A stretch of 64,000 nucleotides of DNA from the NCBI GenBank assembly GCA_037975125.1, contig CM075857.1:20720997-20784996 (forward strand). The letters run 5' to 3'. A program made the translations under genes and the position numbers. This DNA comes from Latrodectus hesperus (Eukaryota > Arthropoda > Arachnida > Araneae > Theridiidae). This document shows positions 53,535 to 64,000 of this stretch, in pieces (within the stretch, counting starts at the first letter, position 1; every line of letters starts with the position of its first letter). The notes under the pieces were generated by a model that searched no databases, was not told the origin of the DNA, and saw only the letters and a list, made by a program, of their open reading frames with translations.

Positions 53535-56500
53535 AGACGCACATTGATTTTTATTGAGATTTTAAATAGAAAATCTTTTTTTACAAGGAGCTATGTAATC
53601 CTAATTATTTTCCTTTCTTTTTGGGTTATAGAGTTTTAACATCTTGTTTAATTTCCTTATTCTCCAAATTATATCAAAAATTTATTTATTTCCACTTGTG
53701 TAATATATAAATTTTTGTGTTGATAGATAATTATGTTTGTTTAGGTGTAATTTAGTATTTTTTACATCAGATCTATATTATTACAATAATAATTTTCTAA
53801 GTGTTTTTTATGCTTCTACTATTAAATATTACATCTATATAATAAAGTATAAACTATATGTAATTGCTTTCAAATGTTTTTTAATAAATTTTAAAAATGA
53901 ATAATATATTTTAAAAAATATTTAAGCAATAATTTTTTAATGAAATCAAAGTTTTATTTATTCATCGGCAAATATAAAAATAGATACCTTAAAAATCGTT
54001 ATTTACGAAAAAAATTAGCTTATATTAAGGTTAATGACATTTTATTAATTAAAGCTTGATTTTAACAGTAGAATTTAAGTAATCAGAATTTCATGATTTA
54101 AATAATAGAAATTAAGAAATCAGAATTTCTTTTTAAAAAAATATTTTTAGTGATAATTTAAAGCAATATTTTCGTAACACCCTCTCGATTCTGTAATTTC
54201 TTTGGAAAAAAAAAACTGCACCAATATTTATAATTTCTTATTTTGTGTCAATAGGGTATGAGGAAAGGAAATTATTGACTTCTTAGATAACTGCTACTTA
54301 CAATTTTTTTACATGTATGCATAGTTTCATCAAAATCCAATTAATTTCTAACAGTTTTATAAAATATATACTATTTACAATGCAGAAATTTGGTTACATG
54401 GCATTTTCAGTTTTACAACCTAAAACATTTGCTTGAAAATATTTTTTAAAACATTTTAAAATTACTTCAATAAAAGTAATATATTTCGACTGCAATAATA
54501 AGTAGCAGTTTGAATTTAGTGCATTTAATTATTTTTAAAAATTCGCCCTGTAGTTTCGTTAAATTAGACTTTAAGAAATTTGTAAAATTAAATTTTAAAA
54601 TGTACATTGAATATAAAATATTAAAAATCCTATTATCATTACCAATGGAAATAATATTTTCAGTATGGAGGAAAATAATATATAAAATGAAAATAATACA
54701 TAATACTTATTTTGAAATGCATAAAATGTTAACCATAAATTAATTTCGATTATTCGTAGCATTAAATTTAAAAAAAATATTCAAATTTTAATCTTCCCTT
54801 TTCAGTAACGCCTTTTCGTTCCTACTTCTTCTTCGAATTTGTCTTGAAAAACATTGAAGTTTTCTGATGTACTTCATTTTCCCCTTTCAAGTTTATTTAT
54901 TTTTTAAGCTAATACAAGTTTTTTTAAAAACAACTAATTAATTTTTTTAAACTAATACAAGTTTTTTAAAAATACTTAATTAATTAATTTATTTTTTAAG
55001 CTAATACAAGTTTTTTAAAAAAACACTTTATTTATTTTTTAAACTAAAACAAATTTTTTAAAAACAATTTAAGTTGCGTGTGTTGGGTCTTATATATGAT
55101 ATTTCTTGAAACATTACGTGTATTAATTTGGTCAAAAGTATTAATTCACTAATTATAAAGATAGAGTTGATTTTTTTTAATTTTTGGTCATTTGAAAAAG
55201 TTTATTAAAAGGTTGATATTTACTCCTAGATTTTTTTATTTCGTTAATCTCCCAGTAAAAAAATAGTTTATTTTGCGAAGAAACATTTTATGTATACATA
55301 GGTAGAAATAATTGTATGAATTTATCGATTAAAGAGAATAATTTTTATGTAATTTATAATATACCGAAAATGCCTGTTAAATGTTTATTTTTTGTATTAA
55401 TTTGGCTTAAAAAACTTTGAATTGAGATGCTAATTGAATATTCAAATTTCATTTTAATTTGTAAAGTAATATGCTTATAGATTTAAAAGTTAACACTTGG
55501 TGAATATTATAATCAAGCAAAATGTTTCAAGCGATGTAGCATTGAATAAACTTTGTTAACTAAGCTCACTGCTTATTGAAGGTAGAAAGCGCTTTTCAAG
55601 GCAAACAGACTCAGGTTGGAACTTTGCTATTCTACCTTTTACATGCGCGTCTGTCAAGGTGGGTGCATGGGAGTTTTCCAAGTTTTCTCCCTTGCAACCC
55701 GTAAATACAGACCACTATTTACGAAACATTCTCCCGAAATGCATTTACGAAGTGGTCATTAAAATGACTTACAACAGAATTAGACCATACGCAGTCCACT
55801 TTGTGGTATCTAAATAATGGTATTGCCAGCTCAAATCTAACAAGTGTTGAATTCTCTACACGTGGTGACAATCGAACAATTTGTGTGCATCTGAATGGTA
55901 AATGTTGATAAAATTGAAAATAAACAACATACCCACATATTTATCATTAGTTATAGAAACACTAAATGTTTATTTTTATTTTATTGTATATTATGTATTA
56001 ATGGTTAATTTCTTTATTTTTGCATGAATATTTATGCGTTATTAAACTATTAATACACTTGCATAGTAAAAAGTATCAATGTTCAATCAAAAATATTTTA
56101 TTTATTCTTTCCTGGCTCATTCGTTTTTGATTTGAAATTTTATTATAATAATCCTTTTTTTAATTACACTAAATAAAACATGAGAAACAATTGTTTGTAA
56201 ATTAGTTTTGTATCAATTTAAGCAGTGAAAATACTAAATTTGATACAATTGATTTATAATTAAATTGAATTTATTAATTTATAATTTCCTTAATTTACGG
56301 AGGAAGTTAACATATAGCTAAAAAATAATTTATATGTATCAGTTACAGTATATTATTCTGAATTATAGCAAACATTTATTATTAGAATTTAAAAATTTAG
56401 GTTTGCATTAACATTGATGCGATAATTTCATAGTTTTAATTTGAGATCACATTTACTTATGTGGATTTAAATTACATTATTTAGTAATTATCTTTCTTAA

Positions 56501-57247
56501 TCAATAATTCCAGAAGCTTAATTATTATAAAAATCTTAGCTATATAATCTAGTTTAAGTACGTTTTATAAAATAACGCTCATTTAGGAAATGTTTAGGCA
56601 ATTTTGTGTGTGCATAGGTTGAAATATTTGCGACAAAATCCTCGTTTATTGTGAGATTTCATAGAATATTTTGGATGAAAGAACTCAAAATTTATAAATT
56701 AGGATTTATCAATTAATCAGATTATTAATATTTATTATATTATAACATCATATAATATTTATTAAAAATATATTAAATTTAACAGTTTTAGTTTTTCGCG
56801 TATTTAATTTTTCGGTATGATTTTATAGCATGCTTTTTAATATAAAAAAAATGAGCATCGTAAAAGCATTTGGTTTATTTATACTTGTTTTTGCAATTTG
56901 AAATAAAATGTGATGTGTGTTTTAAAATATTTATTTATCATTCTCTAAAACATTATGAACTTCTTAAAAGCGCCAAATAAAAAGATTTGTCGCCAGAAAT
57001 TTTCTGCGACTCTTTATCAGTATTTGAAAAATATTCATTCTAGTCTTATCAAATTTGCTTAAAGTAACATCGGAATTTCATAGCGGCTTTTTATATTTTA
57101 AGTTATAGCTTTATGTCCTTCCTGTTACCTGTAAAATAATGTACAAAATTCCATCCTTTTTGAAGTTCAAACACACATACACATAGGAAATGATGCGTGT
57201 GATGAAAGAATCTTATCATTCACAGTGGAAATCTACGCAATCCACTT
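53535..57247. other. AT-rich non-coding stretch
   Basis: No gene supported. It contains the tandem repeat at 54898-55070 and a mixed-composition patch at about 55565-55880 that may be a fragment of a dispersed repeat. Confidence 0.4.
54898..55070. repeat. Four-copy tandem repeat, unit about 50-55 bases
   Basis: TTTTTTAAGCTAATACAAG followed by a T run and an A run repeats four times with decay; the last copy reads AAACTAAAACAAA. Confidence 0.75.
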
Positions 57248-57270
57248 TGACTCATTGTGAAGTGACGTCA
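57248..57270 (+). promoter_or_regulatory. AP-1-like and CRE-like sites upstream of UNC93-like gene 2
   Basis: TGACTCA (57248-57254) is followed by TGTGAAGTGACGTCA, which ends in a palindromic CRE TGACGTCA (57263-57270). They lie about 710-730 bases upstream of the ATG. The same TGTGAAGTGACGT word and a TGACTCA occur upstream of the other UNC93-like gene. Confidence 0.4.
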
Positions 57271-57976
57271 TACAGTTTCCGTTTCATCTTCGCATTCCAT
57301 TGGCTTGGCTGTTACTTTTTTTGTTCATTGTTCCTAGCTTCTTGAAGCTCAGTTTGAGTGAGTTGAATTGCATTTTCGTCTTTAATTATGTTTCGTAAAA
57401 TAATGATTTAAATTTATATAATTAAAAAAATATTTATTTAAAGTTCGAAGCTATGATTTTTAGTATAAGAGGCAATTGCAAAAGAAAATTCGTAAAACAA
57501 TAACTTATTGTGAAATTCTATTTCCCCTGCTATTATTGCTTTTCTCGAAACCTTTGGAAATTTAAGTTTTTAATCAAGGAAATACTTTATTTAAAAATTT
57601 CCTACCTGTATCTTCTATCATTTCATTTTATGTCATCATGGATTCTTCCAGTTTTATTGCGATAAAAATGCTATCACAACTTGTTAAAATGTTGATTCAT
57701 ATCTTTTTATAATGATAATCTACGAAAATTTTGATACTGTCGTTTTATTATCTTCTTGAATGACAATACTAAAAGTTTAGGATCAGTTAAAGTGTTAGTG
57801 ATTAGTGTGACAGAGAGAAGTGTATTCCTAGATAAAGTTCGAAGTAAATGTTCTAACAGCTTTCAATAATGAGGTTAGTCATGTTCTTCAAATAATAGAA
57901 TAAACTCTCATTAATATACTCTGTCATTAGTATTTACATTCCATTATTACGTTTCTTGTAAATTGATAATTTTACA

Positions 57977-58903
57977 ATGGATCAAACATTACCAGAAGTG
58001 ATCAGAAACGCATCTATTCAAGATGTTGATGACAATCTTATTGGCATCTGTAATGAAAGTTACAAGAAAGCAAAGAGGAAAAAACAATTAAAGAACTTAT
58101 TGGTCGCTGCTGTATGTTATTTTCTATTCTATACTGGATTCTGGGCTTTAGGCAATCTTCAAAGTACTATGAATGGAGCCGAAGGAATGGGCGACATTTC
58201 GCAAGCTATCATCTACGGATTCTCCATGTTCTCTTCACTGTTCTTTCCCGACTTGATGATCGGAAAATTCGGTTGCAAAAAGGTTCTATTTGTCTGTACA
58301 TTGCTCGGTTGTCCTTATATTGCCGCTAATATGTATCTCCAGTGGGAGATAATGATATCGGCCTCAATTCTGTACGGATTGGTAAATGGACCTTTTGTGG
58401 CAGCCCAAGCATTTTACATCGATGAAGTAGCGACTCGATTTCAAGAAACTATTTCCGAGAACATAGAAACAGTAATGGCAACGTTTTTTGGAATATTCAC
58501 GATATTTAGTGAAATGACTCAAGTGTGGGGCAATGTGTTGTCTTATTATCTTCTTAAACCTGGAAAAGGACTGTCCCCGTTGAAAAACTCCACTGCCAAC
58601 TGTGGCTTACATTTTCCTCTTGGTGGTAATGATACCAACTCAAACCTCGAACCACCACCAGAAAGCGAAAGACTAACCCTCGTGGGATGCTATTTGATTT
58701 TAGGGGTCTTATCCGCCATCTTCATTGCTTTGTTTCTGGACCCGTTGAAAAATGATGTCAAAGTAGGGGGTGGCTGTCGTCTGATGACCAGTCGTGCCTT
58801 TGCAGCTGTTCAGTTCTTAAGAAACCCTTACCAGTTGCTTCTCGTGCCTATTAGCATATATATTGGAATGGAGGGAACTTTCTATGCGAATGAAGTAACT
58901 CAA
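57977..58903 (+). CDS. UNC93-like transmembrane protein, first large exon (gene 2)
   Basis: 309 codons from ATG to a strong donor (CAA|GTAAGT), phase 0, at the position homologous to gene 1. Predicted membrane segments near residues 40-57, 75-94, 103-119, 125-147, 166-192, 233-254 and 286-306. Shared family marks: LGNLQSTMNGA, FFGIFTIF, WGNVLSYYLLKPG, and NSNLEPP in the loop. One sequon (N204, NST) in the loop between segments 5 and 6. A basic KKAKRKKQ patch precedes segment 1. The N-terminal tail is unlike gene 1 and lacks its ETSPLL motif, so the proteins may be sorted differently. Membrane protein of the UNC93/MFS family; substrate or partner unknown. Later exons are not recognised in the window, so the gene is incomplete here. 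Confidence 0.88.
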
Positions 58904-60601
58904 GTAAGTACACTTAGTGCTTAAATTTCAATTTAATAAATTATGTGGCCTACAATTCTTTCAATGTACAAAGATATATTAAATCAGTAAGAAGAAAAAC
59001 CCGGAGATAAATAGTTAATTTTGATCTCTTTAAATGGTTCCACTGTCATTTGATATTAAATCTATGTTAAAGTGCCTTTCAGCTTTAATCTTTTAACAAA
59101 GTAATTATTACAAATTTTTCTTATTTTCACTGACCTGATACATATTTATTATAATTTTATATATATTTGGAAACATAATTTATTTAGATGTGTTCTTCAT
59201 CGTAAAATTTTAAAACTGAAATGCTTATGATTTTTCTTAAAAAATTTAAAAATTCAGTAATATGTATTTAATTGGAATTTACATTTGAATGATAATTGAG
59301 TTAATATTTTTAAAATTTAATATTAATTTTTTATTTTAAAGGACAAATTATAATTAATAAATTATAGTCTTAAAGAGTATTTTGATTTTAGCTTTCAGCA
59401 ACTCGCTTTCTGCTAATTTTTATTTGCTGTTAATATTTTATTGTTCGTAATTCCATTGCTATGCAAATTCTCAATGAAAATACACTTACCAAGTTAAATA
59501 AATGCTAAGTAATTAATCACGTGAATTGGTGATATTTGATATTTGAGTATAAATCATTACTATACAAAGTTTTATACCACTTAACATTCTCAATTTTTTT
59601 CTCTAAAAAGGCATTTATTTCTAGTAAATCTTACATTTTTAGTAAATTCTTACTTTTACTAAAAATAAGGAACCTAACAAAATTTCTTCCTTATTAAACG
59701 AATGAAACTACATTTATGAGTACAAATGTAATTTAGTTCATTTCATAAAGAACTCATTAATGGGAAAATTATGATTTAAAAATGAACTGAAAAATGTTCT
59801 TTTAAATTTATAAGGGAAATTCAAATATGCTTTTGTATTTATGTAACCTACAGTTAGTATCACAGTGACGTATGTTATGGATTGATAACTATATAATTAA
59901 GTTATGATAACTATATGATATTGATAATTCCTATTCAAATTACTTATTTTTCCAAATTTTGCATCAGGCTTAGAATAAAAAATTGTTACTGATATAAATT
60001 AGAAGACTTTGTTCTTTTGAATGGGAAATTTGAATTCCACCCCCTATGCCTCTTGGTTAACGGGAAAAGGAAATTTCATTTGAGCTACGTGCAATGTATG
60101 TATTTGCATCGTTAATTTAGAATTTTCCCTTCTAATTCTTCAATACGGTAAGTTTTTTATATAATTTATACAAAAGATGATACTCTGTGGATATTCCGAA
60201 TGGTCTCGTCCAAAAATTTTCAATGAATAACCTACAGTAGTTTAGAATTATTAAGTTCTTTAATGATTCTACATAAAGCTTCACTGTAGTTCACATCTAA
60301 ACTTATTTTTGATCAATCATGAAGGCTTAAATCGGTTTCAGCCTCTTCTCTGTTTTCACAGTACTAATCAAAAGAATATAATTCTTCTCCAAAAAAATAA
60401 TAATAATACTTGCAAAAATTTTCACATGACTTGTAGTTTTCTTTATTTGAAATATAAGATAATTATTCAAATTGAAAAAAGTTATTTACATTTATTAAAT
60501 TGATTATTTTATGATAAAAAAAGCAATATAAAGCCTAACTTTGGTGACACACAAAATCATTGTGATCAAATGTATAAATAATATTAATTTAATATTTTGC
60601 G
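58904..60601 (+). other. Probable intron of UNC93-like gene 2
   Basis: Begins with the donor GTAAGT at 58904; AT-rich with no exon recognised. The intron may extend to or beyond the window end. Confidence 0.4.
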
Positions 60602-61330
60602 GTGAGCCTCTTATATCAATAGCAACATAAATTTTGGCGAAGTATAGATTCAAAAAGAGTGTGATCATTCATAGAGAATCTTATACTGACCAAACACCTT
60701 GTTAAATTTGTAATTTGATTGGTACTTCGAACCCTTACCTTATAGGAAATCTTAATCAAGGGAATATGAATCTTAATCAAAAGAATCGAAATGCTTTGGT
60801 AGGATAGTTTTGACAAGGTTGATCTATTATGTTTAGGAACAATCCATTCAGACACTTCATATAAATAAATACCTACTGGCGAGCCCTTTACATCAGTAAT
60901 AATGTAGCATCTCCGAGGTTTAGAATCAAGAAGAGTATGAGCAAGCAAAATGGCTTCAATATTGTGAAGAGAACTAGTTAAATATGCTCTTAGGCCGATG
61001 TTGTGGACCGTTTTTCTGTAGCGAAATGAATTTTAATCAAGAAGATTTATGTGGACACATTGAATTCTACACCGTTAATGTCATGTTTTAAACTATTCCT
61101 CCTAACAAACATTTAGGATGATTCATCAATGACAACATAACATCTACGTAGTATAGAATGTGGGCAGTAAAAAAGGCTTTCTTTCTGAATAAGCAATCAG
61201 TTAAGTTTGTGATTCATTTGCATTGATTTGTATTTCGGGCCTTTATTCTGTTTTGATCAAGAGGATTAAAACTGCTTGGTTAGATAATTTTATTCGAAAA
61301 TTATCTCGTGGTTCAAACAATCATCAATCA
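60602..61330. repeat. Degenerate three-copy repeat, unit about 230-280 bases
   Basis: Anchors such as ATCAATAGCAACATAA (60615), ATCAGTAATAATGTAGCATC (60892) and ATCAATGACAACATAACATC (61125) recur with spacings 277 and 233. Each is followed by a GAAGTATAGA-like word and, later, an ATCAAGAGGATTAAAA-like word. GTGAGCC/GCGAGCC precedes the first two. On the minus strand two copies have protein-like similarity (HTLLDS versus HTLFES), so it may derive from old coding sequence. Confidence 0.55.
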
Positions 61331-64000
61331 ATCAAATCGTGGTTCAGATAAGTATATTGATACCTGAATTCATTTTAGGACTTATTTCAAACAAATCATT
61401 ATAAAATAACATTTTCACTTCCATGCTTAAATGGTCAGGTTGGGTCATTGAGCTTAAAATGAATGGGTTTATGGCATTTTTACACATGTTTGGATTGGAT
61501 TATTCATTGTGGGTAAAGTGGACATTCAAGATGAGATAATCGGAACAGCTTTCATTGGTTGAGTTGATATTCTTAGAGCTTTCTTATATTTGAAATCAAT
61601 CTGACCTTACTATAGTACTATCACTCTAAGCTCACTACATTTGTGTAATAAAAAAACGCAAATGACGTCTTTCAAGAAATGATGTATCTCAACGGCATTT
61701 AGAGTATTTCATATAATTAAGACTGAGTATTTCTGGAAAATAAAAAAATCTTCAATAACTAAAAAAAGAGAATTGTTAAGACATACTTTATCTCTTTCTC
61801 CTACAGGAAATTCAAAATTAGTTCTGGAGCTCCAAAAAATATTACCGTCTCATTATCGCTCAGTACTTTGGGAAACTTGTTGAAAATAGCTGAAATGATT
61901 ATTAAAAGTTGCTTATGCTGTTGCGTGTGATTTACAATTTACTATTATCAAATATATTAAGTGATTTTCATCAATTTTCATTACTTTACGAGGTAACATT
62001 TACTTTGCGAGCATTTTGTTATTTATTTATTTATTTTTCAATATATTATTCCGTTATTTATCAGAGATTCAAAATATAAACAAATTTTTGAAATATTAAC
62101 ATTATAAAAAGTAATTAACATTTTTTTGTTAATAAATTGGTAAATATCTATATATAAGCCAATACTTCGACACAGTTTTACTCGTTGTACATTGCATTGT
62201 TTACATGTTTCTTTTAATTGATTGAACACTTTTCTATATCCTATTTTGACAAGCTCGAAGGAAATTTTATATAGGTTTCTCGTTATCTTGAATCTGTAAC
62301 TATACTTGTAAAAGCTGTTAGTCTCCTTAAAAAGAGCAAAAAGGAAAGTGTTACATAATTCCATAAGCCTTGAGGATGTTGGAAAAAATGATCTCACACT
62401 TGTTTCTTATCTTTTTGAAGGGTTGATTATTATGAAAATAAAGCTAGCTGCCTCAAAGTTCCACTGCCAAACTTTTCGCATTTCGTGAAAGAAGTACACG
62501 CCCCTTTCTTGAGAAAAGTTCTTTAAAATCTTTCCTATCTTTTAAAGTTGTGCTGTTGAATAATCCTGGGGAGTAAATAAAAAATGTTTAAGGCATCAGA
62601 TTCTTTTCCTTTTTTTTTCATTCCCAGAGAGTAAGTATTAAAAAATGTTATTTACTTTATTTTTTAGACTTTTGTAAAATCATTATTATTGTTCACTACA
62701 GTGTGTTTATTTACGCTTTTGCCAATATACTGCCGATTGGTAATGCATTGGAACGTAGATGGAAGGAATCCGTGTTGAATATTTAATAACTTTGTAACTA
62801 TATGAATAGAATTTTCAAGCTTTCGACATGTCATTCGATTTATTTATAGCTGATCAGTACTTGAAACTTCATTTTGTGATTCGAAATCATAAAATTTTCC
62901 AACTGAAGCTATATATCTTCGTAATTATCCCATGTATATTAAAATCTATAGGTCCATTTAGTATGAAACGCACCCCTAAAGCTGTCCACGGTAAATCTCC
63001 GTTTTTGATTTGTGTAGCATATCAAGATACAAGTTAGTAAATGTTTTACAAATTCACTTTAATAAGCTTTCCTTACGGATGATTTTTCAGGATGACACTT
63101 TGCATTGGAACCAAAGAACCTTTAATTTTGAATAAATTAGAAATTAAATTGATTCAGTTTTCACTATTGATTAGGTTAATTCCTTTTTCGCACTAAGAGA
63201 ATTGTCCTAATAATAAATAATAATATAAATAAAAATAGCATAATATACTACTATTAATTAAATAATTAATTTATTCTCCGAAGCATCTTCTCTGGTGGCT
63301 AAAAAGAAAACTTATTAAAAAATAAATATTTGATAGAGCTATTTATTCTACTTAACATTGAGCATTTAGCAGATTTTCGAATAGTATGTTCAATCTTTCA
63401 CAGAAATATTAATCTTGAATGCATGAAAAATTATTTCAAAGAAAAAACTATGACGTTAAATGATTTTATTGTATATATTGCAAATATTGATAAACAATCA
63501 AAAAATTCAGTATCTGAGGTTTGTTGTTCTTATATCATAAACAACAGATTTTAAAGAGTTGTAAAGTAGTTTAAGTTCAATTTAGAATATGTTTCATTGT
63601 AAAATAATATTTTCATGTGATTGAAAGTCCTTGAAAAATTAATTATGCATAAAATAGAAAAGAGAAGAAAGCTTATTTGTATCTCATTAAAATTCTTTAA
63701 TTTAAAATTATGTCGGAATAAATCTGTATTTTTCTAATATCTAAGATACAAATTGTTTAGTATGTTCCTAAAATACAACAATTAAACGTCATAGTTTATT
63801 CTTATCATGAAAATATTTGACAGTTGATTTGATTTTTATGAATTGTTTCAAAACCTGACATTGGCAATCACAATAAATAGATAATGCGTTCAAACTTCAT
63901 TGCTATAGTTTCCCGAACAGCGGTTAAAACAATCCTAAAATACACATTTGCTTATCTCACGAGTAAAAAAAACAATAAAAAGTTAATAGGTTTTATTCTT
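61331..64000. other. AT-rich non-coding stretch to the window end
   Basis: No gene supported. Frames at 62038-62397 (minus) and 63330-63554 (plus) are open but have chance-like composition and no recognisable motif. Confidence 0.35.

Noticed and set aside
62038..62397. 119-residue minus-strand open frame
   Set aside because: Amino-acid content is what AT-rich DNA gives by chance, with no motif, no splice context and no repeat support.
63330..63554. Plus-strand frame with a possible donor after its 60th codon
   Set aside because: No family recognised and the acceptor side is weak; kept as non-coding without transcript data.
1..64000. CRISPR arrays, bacterial operons, phage or defence islands
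   Set aside because: No spaced repeat array, no dense gene clusters and no ribosome-binding sites; introns and retroelements show a eukaryotic genome.

Overview
The window is AT-rich, gene-poor nuclear DNA from an animal. Very long non-coding stretches, tRNA-derived SINEs, Jockey-like LINEs, Tc1/mariner relics and Ty3/gypsy elements point to an arthropod. The LINE 3' tail and the transposase type look to me like an arachnid, probably a spider; that is recollection, not a database result. Nothing suggests a prokaryotic, organellar or viral genome.

Layout. 0-9.9 kb: non-coding DNA with a (TA)n tract, a decayed RNase H-bearing LINE (minus strand, 3.7-5.0 kb) and a tRNA-derived SINE with clean target duplications (5.06-5.34 kb). 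9.9-10.7 kb: a minus-strand exon encoding six C2H2 zinc fingers, probably the last exon of a transcription factor gene. 11.4-14.5 kb: a 5'-truncated Jockey-like LINE with a frameshift and a tRNA-like box A/box B segment in its 3' region. 18.1-24.4 kb: a complete, apparently young Ty3/gypsy LTR retrotransposon on the minus strand. 24.7-25.0 kb: a LINE tail fragment. 25.9-27.4 kb: a dead Tc1-like element. 28.46-29.08 and 35.89-36.49 kb: two copies, in opposite orientation, of a roughly 0.6 kb non-autonomous DNA transposon. They flank the first large exon (30.9-31.9 kb) of a UNC93-like membrane protein gene. 38.3-39.7 kb: a frameshifted mariner-superfamily transposase gene. 45.9-52.2 kb: a second complete copy of the same gypsy family, same strand. 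53-55 kb and 60.6-61.3 kb: small tandem repeats. 58.0-58.9 kb: the first large exon of a second UNC93-like gene, same strand as the first.

Host genes. Only three coding exons look like host genes: the zinc-finger exon and the two UNC93-like exons. The UNC93 paralogues are about 26 kb apart. They share architecture and an identical phase-0 splice donor position, and a 13-base word containing a CRE half-site lies upstream of both. Their later exons were not recognised here; long introns probably carry them elsewhere.

Mobile elements. Both gypsy copies have matched LTRs, an ATAT target duplication, a primer site complementary to tRNA-Leu, a polypurine tract, an open gag and an open pol. Gag and pol are joined by a canonical -1 slippery heptamer directly before the gag stop. 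Copy number of short repeats in the LTR and in the gag coiled coil differs between copies. I did not find a convincing wholly new system. The best leads are the gypsy family's frameshift and repeat polymorphism, the inverted transposon pair, the tRNA-like segment in the LINE 3' region and the paired UNC93 promoters.
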